From positions 245,144-309,143 of the forward strand of contig NZ_JAYFUM010000006.1 in NCBI RefSeq assembly GCF_034929435.1: a stretch of 64,000 nt of DNA, written 5' to 3'. The notes beneath the pieces are model-generated. The model ran no database searches. It saw only the letters and a program-made list of their open reading frames with translations, and was not told the origin of the DNA. Source of the stretch: Arcicella rigui. Its GTDB lineage: Bacteria > Bacteroidota > Bacteroidia > Cytophagales > Spirosomataceae. A program made the position numbers and the translations under genes. Below are positions 34,893 to 43,697 of the stretch, one piece after another; position 1 is the first letter of the stretch, and each line of letters opens with the position of its first letter.

Positions 34893-34940
34893 TTATGCCA
34901 ACAGGCAGATAATTTTTAGAATATGTCTTGGTGAATTCAT
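34893..34940 (-). CDS. Possible leader ORF (15 codons) before DsbD-alpha-like gene
   Basis: A short ATG ORF (MNSPRHILKIICLLA) lies between an AT-rich dyad and the DsbD-alpha-like gene. Its end overlaps GTTGGCA, whose complement TGCCAAC follows 25 nt later, so translation could affect a hairpin. It has a single Cys. Evidence is weak. Confidence 0.25.
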   Translation of the reverse strand: MNSPRHILKIICLLA

Positions 34941-34957
34941 GCTATTAGAATATTAAT

Positions 34958-34972
34958 TATATAGACTATATA
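34958..34972. promoter_or_regulatory. AT-rich palindrome TATATAG-A-CTATATA
   Basis: A perfect 15-bp palindrome between the S-box element and the gene it precedes. It shares words with the dyads at 18615 and 18731 before the TonB receptor, so a common regulator is possible; a second internal promoter may lie here. Confidence 0.4.
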
Positions 34973-35026
34973 GATTAATTGACTAAAAAAATATATTTTA
35001 AAACGGGATTTTAAAGATTTATCATT

Positions 35027-35103
35027 AGAATAAGGTTGGGGCACCTTGTGGGTGGTTTACAGGTTGCCAGAAGTTCATTGAGCCTAATCTCTCCCTTCGT
35101 TCT
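35027..35103 (-). ncRNA. S-box (SAM-I-like) riboswitch
   Basis: On the minus strand: GAGATTAGGCTC-AATGAAC-TTCTGGCAACCTG, then ACAAGGTGCC and CC. GGCAACC, the CAAGGTGC block and the flanking helices are the hallmarks of Bacteroidota-style S-box RNAs. The closing helix pairs AGAACGAAGG (35103-35094) with CCTTATTCT (35035-35027). The downstream genes are the DsbD-alpha-like protein and cysteine desulfurase. No clear terminator follows, so control of ribosome access or a non-canonical platform is possible. Confidence 0.82.
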
Positions 35104-35131
35104 TTATAAATCTATTTATTCGATAGGCAAA
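35101..35131 (-). promoter_or_regulatory. Promoter-operator site B before the S-box riboswitch
   Basis: On the minus strand TTTG (35131-35128), one base, then CTATCGAATAAATAG (35126-35112), and TATAAAGA (35108-35101) 19 nt after TTTG. Layout equals sites A and C, with the dyad filling the -33/-7 spacer. Confidence 0.65.
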
Positions 35132-35304
35132 GTTCTATTTTAAAAATAAATTTTCCAAATATTTGACAAGAAATATTTATAAAAATTTCGGAGTAAATGG
35201 ATGATTTAGAAAAAAATCTCTAAGTGTTATATATCATTTGTAGTGACAAGGTCTTCTTGTCGCTACAAATGATTGAATTAATCCTGAAACTTCTGAAAAA
35301 ACTT

Positions 35305-36249
35305 TTAAAAATGCAATAATTGACTAATACTATGAATTACTTCTGGAGCAACTTTCCATAAAGTTCTAATGCTCAACAAAATAACCACTGAACCAACAAT
35401 AAACATCAAAGGACGACGAGGTACTTTATTAATCAAGATTGCTCCGAATGGTGCGGCAATTATTCCCCCTACAACCAAACCTAAAATGATTTGCCAAGAA
35501 TTTACACCTTCAAAAAACAAGAAAGTAAGTCCACTCGAAAGAGTAATTAAAAACTCTGCGGCATTTACTGAACCAATGGCATAACGTGGATTTCTGCCTT
35601 GTCCTAATAAAGTGGAAGTAACGATTGGCCCCCAACCACCACCGCCAATGGCATCCATAAATCCGCCAAAAATGGCTAAAATTCCTACCTTTTTAGTTTT
35701 GCGTTTAGCAATACTTTTCTGAAATGCTTTTTTGATAATTACGCCCCCTAAAATAAGCATATACAAAGAAATATAAGGTTTGATAGCGTCGCCATCAATA
35801 ATTTCTGAAAGTAAATAAGCTCCAGCTACCGAACCAACTACGCCCCAAAGCAAAGCTCTGAATAGTTTTTTATTGATATTTTTAAACTGATAATGCGAAA
35901 CAGCAGAAGCACCTGTAGTAAACATTTCAGAAACGTGAACACTTGTACTACTCAAAGCTGGTGGCACGCCAATACCCAACAAAAAGGAAGTAGAAGTAAT
36001 ACCATAAGCCATTCCTAAAGTTCCATCAACCAACTGGGCAGCCAAACCAACGCCAACATAAGAAAAGAAATTAGGTCCTAACCAATTTTGAGCTTGATTG
36101 GCAAAATTCACTATTGGAGCTTTTCCGACAAAAAGCACAAAACAAAGCAGATAAATAGCAATAGCGATAAACCACATTAAAGATTGTTCAACTTGACGGC
36201 TCACTCTGAGTTTTAGAGCAATTTTATTAGAGAATTGATTGTTTTCCAT
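35305..36249 (-). CDS. TauE/SafE (TSUP) family sulfite/sulfonate exporter
   Basis: A 314-aa membrane protein of the TSUP family, with about eight helices and the family's repeated GxGGG-type motifs: ITSTSFLLGIGVPPALSSTSVHVSEMF and later FGGFMDAIGGGGWGPIVTSTLL. Members move sulfite, sulfoacetate, taurine or related anions. It ends the minus-strand gene run from 38162 and starts 31 bp after the hydroxylase gene, suggesting an operon. The substrate is inferred from the family and the sulfur context. Confidence 0.9.
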   Translation of the reverse strand: MENNQFSNKIALKLRVSRQVEQSLMWFIAIAIYLLCFVLFVGKAPIVNFANQAQNWLGPNFFSYVGVGLAAQLVDGTLGMAYGITSTSFLLGIGVPPALSSTSVHVSEMFTTGASAVSHYQFKNINKKLFRALLWGVVGSVAGAYLLSEIIDGDAIKPYISLYMLILGGVIIKKAFQKSIAKRKTKKVGILAIFGGFMDAIGGGGWGPIVTSTLLGQGRNPRYAIGSVNAAEFLITLSSGLTFLFFEGVNSWQIILGLVVGGIIAAPFGAILINKVPRRPLMFIVGSVVILLSIRTLWKVAPEVIHSISQLLHF

Positions 36250-36280
36250 GATTGTAAAAAGGGTTTTATCGCTATGTATT

Positions 36281-37492
36281 TTATTGGAATCCGTAAATTA
36301 ATCGTAAATATTGTCGGTTGAGTGTTTTGAAATATACCGTGATTAACACCGCTAACGCACTAATAATATACGGATTGAAAAATTCTTTGAAATGGTAATA
36401 TGATATAAAAAAGGTAAGAAAACATCGGCTGTATTCTAAGTAAAAAATCCAACGACGCTGTTCTAAAATAGCTCCACAGTTTACCAAGCTTACGAGTATA
36501 ATCAGGGCTATACTTATTTGTGAAATCAAATCCATTTGCTCTTCTATCAATAAAAAACCGAAGAGACCTATCAGTACCAAAACCATCTGAATTACCACAT
36601 AATTTCTGAATCTTGTGCTGGGTACTTTATTGGTTTTATGAATTACAAATTTTTGTTCTAATACTCTTCTATAAGTTGGATTGATATTATCTGGTCGTCC
36701 AAAAATCGTTTTTAATTTGTTCCTCCAACCTTCTGCGTATTTAAAAGCATAAGCCATTTCGAGCATGAAATGAAAATGTTGCCATAGAAAACTGTTACTA
36801 TCTAAAGGTTTAGTGAGTCCGTAAGTAGGTTCTTCGTTTTCTTCAGCGAAAGTGCCAAAAATCTTATCCCAAAAAATAAAAACGTCGCTATAATTTTTAT
36901 CTAAATACTGTTCGTTACTAGCATGATGCACTCGGTGATGCGAAGGCGTTACGAAAATATATTCTAAGAAACCTAACTTCCCGACGGTACGAGTATGGGT
37001 AAAAAATGGATATAGACCATGAATTAGCAAAATCGTTGTAATCATCTCAGCCGAAAAGCCAACAATTGGCAATAATGACCAAAAGAAAGTACGAGCCACC
37101 GCCTGAAACAAAGTAATACGTGCCGAAACAGTAAAATTAAATTCTTCACTTTGGTGATGCACTACGTGAACACTCCAAAGCAAGTTTACTTCATGTCCAA
37201 AACGGTGATACCAGTACCAAAGAAAATCTGTAATCAACAACAAACCAATCCAAGAAAGTACACTTGGCTGAATATGGAAAAAAGCAAAATGCTTGTATAA
37301 ATAATCGTAAACAAAATAAAAAAGTCCGAGTGTAAGCCCATCCAAAAGTCTTTCAGCAATCCCGACACTCAAGTTGGAAATGGTATCATTGAAATTATAA
37401 AAATGTTTACCTTTCTTTTTAGATACCCAGTATTCCAAACCAATCAAAAATAAAAAGAAAGGAACTGCGAAAGCTAAATAATTAAAACTCAT
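36281..37492 (-). CDS. Sterol desaturase / fatty acid hydroxylase family protein
   Basis: A 403-aa membrane protein with the PF04116 histidine boxes HRFGHEVNLLWSVHVVHH (about residues 96-113) and HHRVHHASNE, plus the VFIFWDKIFGTFAEE ending of the catalytic domain. The last 120 residues add further helices. It is longer than the relative at 6302. It lies between the peroxiredoxin-like gene (19 bp) and the TSUP gene (31 bp), so one operon is likely. Confidence 0.88.
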   Translation of the reverse strand: MSFNYLAFAVPFFLFLIGLEYWVSKKKGKHFYNFNDTISNLSVGIAERLLDGLTLGLFYFVYDYLYKHFAFFHIQPSVLSWIGLLLITDFLWYWYHRFGHEVNLLWSVHVVHHQSEEFNFTVSARITLFQAVARTFFWSLLPIVGFSAEMITTILLIHGLYPFFTHTRTVGKLGFLEYIFVTPSHHRVHHASNEQYLDKNYSDVFIFWDKIFGTFAEENEEPTYGLTKPLDSNSFLWQHFHFMLEMAYAFKYAEGWRNKLKTIFGRPDNINPTYRRVLEQKFVIHKTNKVPSTRFRNYVVIQMVLVLIGLFGFLLIEEQMDLISQISIALIILVSLVNCGAILEQRRWIFYLEYSRCFLTFFISYYHFKEFFNPYIISALAVLITVYFKTLNRQYLRLIYGFQ

Positions 37493-37511
37493 CGTTTTTT
37501 ATGTTTTGGGG

Positions 37512-38162
37512 TTATGCCGCTGCACGGTATTTAATCGTATATGGAATGTTGTGTACTGCACTAAATACAGCTCCTAACATTTCAGAAGGAGAAAAAGGCT
37601 TACTAAAATTTTCGTCGATAGCATCATACACAATTCTTCCCTGCTGACTAATCACATAAGTAGCAGGCACAGGAACGTCTTCTGAAATCCCAGCGATTCT
37701 GTCCCAAACAGCGAACTCTTGTGAGTAAACGCCAAACAATTTTGCCATTTGATGATTAGGGTCAGCTACTACGTTGAAAGGTAAATCAAAGTATTCAACC
37801 ATCTCAAGTACTTGTGCGTGCGTTCCTTGTACAATCACTAATAAATCACCACCCAAAGCCACAATTTCTTGGTAAGATGCTTTTAATACTTGAAGATGCT
37901 TAAAACCGTACTCGTTCCAGCCTCCAGAAAGAAAACTCAAGGTTAAAGGTTTGTTCTGCTGAATTTCTGCAAGACTCAATTTATGCGATTTTGTAGCCGC
38001 CTCATTCATACTTTGCCAATGACCAGAAGCTTGAGAAATAGACAATGAAGGTAAGCGTGAGCCAACTTTCAGCGGTGATAATTTTGGCGAATTGCCTTTG
38101 AATATGTTTACAGGAAAAGTACTATCCCAAATAATTGCGTTTGTGTGGCTGTATGACTTCAT
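37512..38162 (-). CDS. AhpC/TSA-like thioredoxin-fold protein without cysteine (copy 1)
   Basis: From the ATG at 38162 the protein is 216 aa; a TTG at 38216 is a weaker start. It has the AhpC/TSA fold (LSFLSGGWNEYGFKHLQVL, LLVIVQGTHAQ, YVISQQGRIVYDAID). The WCxYC active site of related peroxiredoxins is WNEYG here (residues 82-86), so both cysteines are replaced. The protein contains no Cys at all. It cannot act as a thiol peroxidase; a binding or structural role is more likely. Operator CTAT-N7-ATAG lies 80 bp upstream. Confidence 0.82.
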   Translation of the reverse strand: MKSYSHTNAIIWDSTFPVNIFKGNSPKLSPLKVGSRLPSLSISQASGHWQSMNEAATKSHKLSLAEIQQNKPLTLSFLSGGWNEYGFKHLQVLKASYQEIVALGGDLLVIVQGTHAQVLEMVEYFDLPFNVVADPNHQMAKLFGVYSQEFAVWDRIAGISEDVPVPATYVISQQGRIVYDAIDENFSKPFSPSEMLGAVFSAVHNIPYTIKYRAAA

Positions 38163-38241
38163 GCTGCTAATCCTTGTTTGTACGTAGTATGATGTTTTTG
38201 TTGTTCGACGATTCAAAATTAAAATACAAAAACTATATATC

Positions 38242-38256
38242 CTATAAGATTGATAG
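38242..38256 (-). promoter_or_regulatory. CTAT-N7-ATAG operator before peroxiredoxin-like operon
   Basis: CTAT-AAGATTG-ATAG matches the operator consensus fully. It precedes the four-gene minus-strand run 38162 to 35305. A TTTTTG-rich stretch 10 bp downstream on the minus strand could hold the -7 box. Confidence 0.5.
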
Positions 38257-38293
38257 ATTAATAATAAATATTTTTATGAATGAAGAAAAAGCA

Positions 38294-38884
38294 CTATTTG
38301 TTACGATAAATTTTGATAAACGTCTCAAGCTCTTTAATTGAAATAATACTTTCAAAATCCTCATCAACAAAACTGTAAATAATAAGCCGATTGGCTACAA
38401 TAATAAAAGTACTTGGTAGAGCCACTTCTTTTGAAATTCCTGTTACTCTTTGCCAAATGGGGTAATTTTTTGAGAATACGCCTAAAAGTTCAGCAATAGT
38501 ATTTTCAGCATCATAGTAAATATTAAAATTGAGCTTGAACTGAGCGGCTAATTGTTCTAAATTTTCGGGTAAAACATCCGTCAAAACAAAGATTTCTCCT
38601 CCTACATTTTTAATACGCTTGTGTGCCTTTTGTAATAATTCAAGATGAATATCGCCATAGCTGTTCCAAGATGGCGAATAAAAACTAAGCACTAAAGGAC
38701 GAAACAACATGAGTTGACTTAGCGTAAAACTATTTTGGTTTTCTAAATTCCGTGGCAAAGTCTTCCAAAGTCCATTTGCTTTACTCAAAGTAAAATCTGG
38801 AGCAAAAGTACTGGCTTGAAGAGCTTGAGGGCGTACTTTATTCAAAGCAGTATTGGCTACTTTGTTGACGGCTTTTTCTTGCAT
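38294..38884 (-). CDS. AhpC/TSA-like thioredoxin-fold protein without cysteine (copy 2)
   Basis: A 196-aa paralogue of the protein encoded at 37512: LVLSFYSPSWNSYGDIHLELL, IFVLTDVLPENLEQL, STFIIVANRLIIYSF. The active-site motif is WNSYG (73-77), again without the two cysteines. It has no Cys and only one Met beyond the initiator. There is no signal peptide. It follows the RBBP9-like gene by 41 bp. Confidence 0.8.
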   Translation of the reverse strand: MQEKAVNKVANTALNKVRPQALQASTFAPDFTLSKANGLWKTLPRNLENQNSFTLSQLMLFRPLVLSFYSPSWNSYGDIHLELLQKAHKRIKNVGGEIFVLTDVLPENLEQLAAQFKLNFNIYYDAENTIAELLGVFSKNYPIWQRVTGISKEVALPSTFIIVANRLIIYSFVDEDFESIISIKELETFIKIYRNK

Positions 38885-38925
38885 TTTGATAAATGATAGT
38901 AGTTTATTGATAAATTAATTCATGA

Positions 38926-39477
38926 CTAAACTGAAAGATTTGTACCAAAAATTTGATTAACAATCTCTTTCCCTGCTTTCCAATCAGCAAGATTTGAATT
39001 GGCGTTGATATGACCCAAAGCACCAATGTTGACAAATTCACTTCCCCAATGTTCAGCCCAAAACTTCGCTCTTTCAATGGTAGCATATTCGTCGTTTGTA
39101 CTGGCTATTACAACACTTTTGTATGGAAGAGTATCAAGCGGGATTGGCGAAAAACCTTCAATTTCTTTTGGAAAACCTTCTCTTTCGGCATCCGCAGGTG
39201 CAACTAATACAATACCCACAATTTTGTCGGAAGAAAAAGATTTTGCCCAATGCACAAGTGTTAGGCAACCCAAACTGTGAGCTACCACAATCGTAGGTTC
39301 GCTTAATTGACGAATTGAATCTTCTAATTTTTGAATCCACTCTTTGGCAATGGGTTGATACCAATTGTTTTGTTCAACTCGTGTAAAACGCTCAGGATGT
39401 TCTTGTTCCCAAATAGTTTGCCAATGACTTGGGCCTGAACTCCCCAAACCCGGAACGGTTAAAAATTGTGTTGACAT
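38926..39477 (-). CDS. RBBP9/YdeN-type alpha/beta serine hydrolase
   Basis: A 183-aa protein with the short hydrolase fold: FLTVPGLGSSGPSHWQ at the start, nucleophile Ser68 in AHSLG, Asp129 in STNDEY and His156 in GALGHINANS, giving a complete triad. It probably cleaves an ester or amide in the cytoplasm. It has one Cys and no Met beyond the start. It is the first gene of the minus-strand block and has an operator-like site at 39496. Confidence 0.9.
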   Translation of the reverse strand: MSTQFLTVPGLGSSGPSHWQTIWEQEHPERFTRVEQNNWYQPIAKEWIQKLEDSIRQLSEPTIVVAHSLGCLTLVHWAKSFSSDKIVGIVLVAPADAEREGFPKEIEGFSPIPLDTLPYKSVVIASTNDEYATIERAKFWAEHWGSEFVNIGALGHINANSNLADWKAGKEIVNQIFGTNLSV

Positions 39478-39495
39478 ATATTCAATAAATAAAGT

Positions 39496-39510
39496 CTATT
39501 AATTCTATGG
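39496..39510 (-). promoter_or_regulatory. Operator-like site before RBBP9-type hydrolase gene
   Basis: On the minus strand TTTA-T-CCATAGAATTAATAG matches the TTTG-N-CTAT-N7-ATAG layout with one change in each part. It lies 19 bp upstream of the start codon. Confidence 0.45.
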
Positions 39511-39607
39511 ATAAAGTTTATTAATTAATTGTATAAATCCAAATATATTGAAAAAATATCTTAATCAATCTCAAGTAATTCTTTATAAGTACCCTAAAGT
39601 TATTCTT

Positions 39608-40048
39608 GAACTATAACCAATTTCACACTCTCGGAAATTTACTTTTTAAAAAGCCAATATCTATCAGCACACACTTTTATCGAACTATAACCAATTTCAC
39701 AATCTATATAAATACCTTTTTTTTGATAAAAAGCCTTAATTCATCGAACTATAACCAATTTCACACTTTTTTAAAATAAAGCTGAAAAGCATTTTTTTAA
39801 TACTTTTTTAAAAAAAAATAGAAAAAAATAGAAAAAACAACAACAGCGTAAGCAATTTCTTTTTGTTGTTTTTTATTTTTTTATTTCTTTTTATTCTTTT
39901 TACCCTTCATAACTATCTAAAAATCAATTAATTACAAGCCTAAATATAACCGATTTCACACGAAGTATAACTAAAGTCACACTTTAGTATAACCGATTTC
40001 ACAATGAACTATAACTGATTTCACAACGAACTATAACCAATATCACAA
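39608..40048 (+). other. Iteron-type plasmid replication origin
   Basis: Eight direct repeats with consensus GAACTATAACCAATTTCACA. TATAAC cores start at 39612, 39686, 39750, 39945, 39966, 39988, 40010 and 40032. The last five are spaced 21-22 bp, two helical turns, and the first three are spread out. An A/T-rich stretch (39767-39930) lies between the two groups and could melt first. The Rep_3 gene follows at 40199. This is the layout of an iteron-controlled plasmid origin. Confidence 0.9.
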
Positions 40049-40066
40049 TGGGCTTTAAAGTATAAA

Positions 40067-40097
40067 TTTTTTTTTCAGAAGTTATATTTTAACTTTG
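40067..40097 (+). promoter_or_regulatory. Candidate rep promoter
   Basis: TAACTTTG at 40090-40097 matches the TAnnTTTG -7 box exactly; TTTT 19 nt upstream replaces TTTG. It lies just after the last iteron, so iteron-bound initiator could repress its own gene. Confidence 0.5.
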
Positions 40098-40198
40098 TAT
40101 TGAAACACTATTTTATTGAAATATTATTAGATTTTATCATTTATTGATGAATATTTTGACTTATTAATAGTTGAAAATCTATTTTTTTAGTCCTGAGC

Positions 40199-41743
40199 AT
40201 GGCAAAACAGAAAGCAACTACCCGAAGGAAACAGGATTATCCTGACCGCTACAAAATCCATTTGCAAGGTGGCAAAGAAGGACTTGTAGAAGCAACTTCC
40301 AAAATGGATATACAAGAGTTTCGGGTTTTTGCCACGATGCTAACAATGGTATTGCCTGATGATGAGGACTTTACAGAATATGAAATCAGAGTTCAAGACA
40401 TTATTAAACTTTTTGGCTTGAACAAAGATGGGCGATATTATGAAATTATTCGGGATGCTTCACAAAGAATGATGGACAGAAAGTTTGTCATTTATGAAGA
40501 TAAAGGAGGAAAAGAGTATCGTACTACGATACATTTGATTGATGAAACCAGTGTTCCGACAGACGAAAATAACCAAAATCACATCCGTTTGAAGTTCAAT
40601 CCGAAGTTAAAGCCCTATCTTTTGCAATTGAAAAGGGAATATTTGACGATTGATGTCAGAAATTTGATTCACATTCAAAGCCCCTACTCTATTAAACTGT
40701 ACATGATTTTGAAGCACCAGCAAAATTTGGGCAATCAGAAAGTAAAATATACCGTTGAAAGATTGAGACAAATGTTGGCGGTTGAAGATGACGAATATCC
40801 GATGTATGGAAACTTTAAACAAAAAGTGATTTTAAAGGCTGTTGGCGACATCGAAAAGCATACCGACCTAACGATACTCAAGATAGAGGAGATAAAGGTA
40901 GGAAGAGCCGTAGGAATGATAAATTTCCATATAGAAGCCAAAGAACAGCAAAAGCACTTGGAAATTCAGAAGACAAAAGCCAATGCAAAGAGAGTTTTGA
41001 AAACTGGCGATGGCACAGAGAAAACACTCATTGAAGATGCTAATGCCGAAATAGAAGATGCTAATTTTGAAGAATTGCCCGTAGTGAAGAATCCAGATGA
41101 AGTATTTATTGAGCGAATTTATGAACAGGTAAAAAATTATAAAATCACACAAAGTACGGTTGAAAAATGGGTGAGAGAGATTCCAAAAGAGCAAATTGAG
41201 TCGGGTGTAAACCATGTTTTGGCTATTTTGAAATCTGGAAAAACGATTAAAAATATCGGTGGTTATTTGAATCAAATGGTGACAACGGTGAATTTGTTTA
41301 ACCTCAATGAACAAATTGAAGCAGAAGCCAAAGTACAATTAGCCAAGAAAAATCAGCAAGAAGTAAAACAAAAGAAAAAAGACCAAGCTTATTTGAGACA
41401 AGAGCAAGATAAATTATTGAATGAATTGAGCGAAGTACAGAAGAATTTTATTCTGGATGTAGTTCAAAATGAAAAGCAATTGTTTGCTGATATTTTAGCC
41501 CAATTAAAAGCAGAAGCACAGAGCGAGAAGCCAAATCCGATGAATGAAATTGCTTGGGAAGGCTACCAAACTGCCAGCAAGGGCAACGAAAGTAAAGAGG
41601 CTTTATTGCAGTATTTGAAAGAAGGAAGTTTTATCTTTTATGGTTTTGTTGCCGAATATATTGAGAAAAGATTTCCTGAGGAGTATGGAAAAATTAAAGC
41701 CCAGTTCCAAAAAAGAGCCGATAGTTTAGGCATGAAAATTTAA
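40199..41743 (+). CDS. Replication initiator protein, Rep_3 superfamily
   Basis: A 514-aa protein. Residues 20-260 show the two winged-helix domains of Rep_3 initiators: FRVFATMLTMVLPDDEDFTEYEIRVQDIIKLFGLNKDGRYYEIIRDASQRMM and NLIHIQSPYSIKLYMILKHQ with FKQKVILKAVGDIEKHTDL. The remaining 250 residues form a long charged, partly coiled-coil extension, so the protein is longer than most of the family. It binds the iterons upstream to start plasmid replication. No parA or parB gene is visible in the window. Confidence 0.92.
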   Translation: MAKQKATTRRKQDYPDRYKIHLQGGKEGLVEATSKMDIQEFRVFATMLTMVLPDDEDFTEYEIRVQDIIKLFGLNKDGRYYEIIRDASQRMMDRKFVIYEDKGGKEYRTTIHLIDETSVPTDENNQNHIRLKFNPKLKPYLLQLKREYLTIDVRNLIHIQSPYSIKLYMILKHQQNLGNQKVKYTVERLRQMLAVEDDEYPMYGNFKQKVILKAVGDIEKHTDLTILKIEEIKVGRAVGMINFHIEAKEQQKHLEIQKTKANAKRVLKTGDGTEKTLIEDANAEIEDANFEELPVVKNPDEVFIERIYEQVKNYKITQSTVEKWVREIPKEQIESGVNHVLAILKSGKTIKNIGGYLNQMVTTVNLFNLNEQIEAEAKVQLAKKNQQEVKQKKKDQAYLRQEQDKLLNELSEVQKNFILDVVQNEKQLFADILAQLKAEAQSEKPNPMNEIAWEGYQTASKGNESKEALLQYLKEGSFIFYGFVAEYIEKRFPEEYGKIKAQFQKRADSLGMKI

Positions 41744-41767
41744 GGAAAATTAAAGATTTTGAAGTAT

Positions 41768-41801
41768 AAAGGCGGTTGAAATTAGCTTTTCAACCGCCTT
41801 T
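41768..41801 (+). terminator. Intrinsic terminator after rep gene
   Basis: AAAGGCGGTTGAAA and TTTTCAACCGCCTTT form a hairpin with a 5-nt loop, followed by a T run. Confidence 0.85.
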
Positions 41802-41957
41802 TTTTATTGATTTTTACTTCATCTTTCTTTTATAATTGTAATTTACTTGGATTCATTATTATTTATTTGTTATTGACAAGAGTATAAATAAGATAAATTG
41901 TGTTTTATCTACACAATACAAAAGTAAACCTTATCTATTTAAACAAGCTTGACAATC

Positions 41958-43619
41958 ATGAAAAGAAGAACATTACTCAAGGGGGTTTTGACGGCTGTAC
42001 CTGCTTTATCTTTGAGCCAAACTTTCGGACAAGAGATTTTATCTTTATCATCCAAAGAAGGACTTGAACCAATGGCAAAAGGCCCATTTAAACCCAATTG
42101 GGAATCCTTGCAGCAATATCAAACGCCTGAGTGGTTCAGAGATGCAAAATTTGGTATTTGGGCTCACTGGGGGCCGCAATGTCAGCCCGAATTTGGCGAT
42201 TGGTATGCCCGTGAAATGTATTATCAGGGAAGTAAAACCTACAATTATCATGTAGCCAAATACGGACATCCCTCTAAATTTGGTTTTAAAGATGTAATTA
42301 ATGAATGGAAAGCAGAGCAATTTAATCCTGAACAATTACTTGAGCTTTATAAGCGTGCTGGAGCAAAGTACTTTATGGCTTTGGCGAATCACCATGATAA
42401 TTTTGATAATTACAACAGTAAATATCATGCTTGGAATTCGGTAAATCTTGGGCCTAAGAAAGATTTGATAGGTGCTTGGGCAAAAGCTACCAAGAAACAA
42501 GGTTTACGTTTTGGTGTAAGCGTTCACGCCTCTCATGCTTGGTCTTGGTACGAAGGAAGTCAGCAAGCTGATAAAACAGGTGATTTAGCAGGCGTTCCTT
42601 ATGATGGTAAACTTACCAAAAAAGACGGAAAAGGTACTTTTTGGGAAGGCTACGACCCACAAGAATTATACGCACAAAACCATGAATTAAGTACTGGAAG
42701 CGATAACATCAACGGGATTCACAAACAATGGAATTGGGGAAATGGCGTAGCAGTACCCACTAAAGCCTATTGTGATAATTTTTATAACCGCACGGTTGAT
42801 TTGGTCAATCAATACGACCCAGACTTGGTGTATTTTGATGACACTGCTTTACCGCTTTGGCCAATTAGTGATGCAGGCTTGCGATTTGCTGCTCATTTTT
42901 ACAATCGAAATATCAAAACCAAAGGAAAACTTGAAGCGGTAATCAATGGTAAAATTTTGGATGAAGCACAGCGTAAAACGATGGTTTGGGACATTGAAAG
43001 AGGACAAAGCAATAGCATTGAACCTTTGCCTTGGCAGACAGATACTTGCATTGGTAGTTGGCATTACGACCGTCGTATTTATCAAGAAAAACGTTATAAA
43101 TCAGCCAAAACTGTTGTACATACCTTGATTGATGTGGTAAGTAAAAATGGTAATTTGATGCTGAGTGTACCACTTAGAGGCGATGGTTCTATTGATTCAG
43201 AAGAACAAAAAGTAGTGGAAGGTATCGCCGATTGGATGGCGATAAATAGCGAATGTATTTTTGCAACCAGACCTTGGAAAGTATTTGGCGAAGGTCCAGC
43301 AATGGAAAAAGCTGCTCCACTTTCGGCTCAGGGCTTTAACGAAGGAAAAGGTTTACCATTTACCATCAATGATATTCGTTTTACGACCAAAGGAGACGCA
43401 CTATACGCCATTCCGCTGGGTAAACCAACAGAAAGTAAATTATTGATAAAAAGTTTAGCAGCAGGAAATGTACTTTATCCGAAAGAAATTGCGAAAGTAA
43501 TATTAGTAGGAAAAGGAAATTCACTGAATTTTACCAGAACTTCAGAAGGTTTATGGGTAGATTTACCCGAAAGTATCAAAGAAGAATTTGCTTTTGCTTT
43601 GAAGGTTTTGCCTGCATAA
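41958..43619 (+). CDS. GH29 alpha-L-fucosidase
   Basis: From the ATG at 41958 (a TTG nine bases earlier is less likely) the protein is 553 aa with a KRRTLLKG Tat-like N-terminus. It shows GH29 features: KFGIWAHWGPQCQPEFGDWYAREMY, YFMALANHHDNFDNYNSKYHAWNSV, and LVYFDD with the likely nucleophile Asp294. A C-terminal beta domain follows. It removes alpha-L-fucose from glycans. A TonB system is not adjacent. The hairpin at 43638 ends the gene. Confidence 0.93.
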   Translation: MKRRTLLKGVLTAVPALSLSQTFGQEILSLSSKEGLEPMAKGPFKPNWESLQQYQTPEWFRDAKFGIWAHWGPQCQPEFGDWYAREMYYQGSKTYNYHVAKYGHPSKFGFKDVINEWKAEQFNPEQLLELYKRAGAKYFMALANHHDNFDNYNSKYHAWNSVNLGPKKDLIGAWAKATKKQGLRFGVSVHASHAWSWYEGSQQADKTGDLAGVPYDGKLTKKDGKGTFWEGYDPQELYAQNHELSTGSDNINGIHKQWNWGNGVAVPTKAYCDNFYNRTVDLVNQYDPDLVYFDDTALPLWPISDAGLRFAAHFYNRNIKTKGKLEAVINGKILDEAQRKTMVWDIERGQSNSIEPLPWQTDTCIGSWHYDRRIYQEKRYKSAKTVVHTLIDVVSKNGNLMLSVPLRGDGSIDSEEQKVVEGIADWMAINSECIFATRPWKVFGEGPAMEKAAPLSAQGFNEGKGLPFTINDIRFTTKGDALYAIPLGKPTESKLLIKSLAAGNVLYPKEIAKVILVGKGNSLNFTRTSEGLWVDLPESIKEEFAFALKVLPA

Positions 43620-43637
43620 AATGAATTTTGATTGTTT

Positions 43638-43682
43638 GATTATGAATTAAAGCATTTATTTTCAACGCTTTAATTCATAATC
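43638..43682. terminator. Bidirectional hairpin between GH29 and ATPase genes
   Basis: Perfect 16-bp arms GATTATGAATTAAAGC and GCTTTAATTCATAATC, loop 13 nt, between convergent genes. Confidence 0.65.
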
Positions 43683-43697
43683 AAGCTTTTGAATTGG

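Noticed and set aside
37512..38884. Annotation of the pair as active peroxiredoxins
   Set aside because: Neither protein contains any cysteine, so thiol peroxidase activity is excluded despite the fold.
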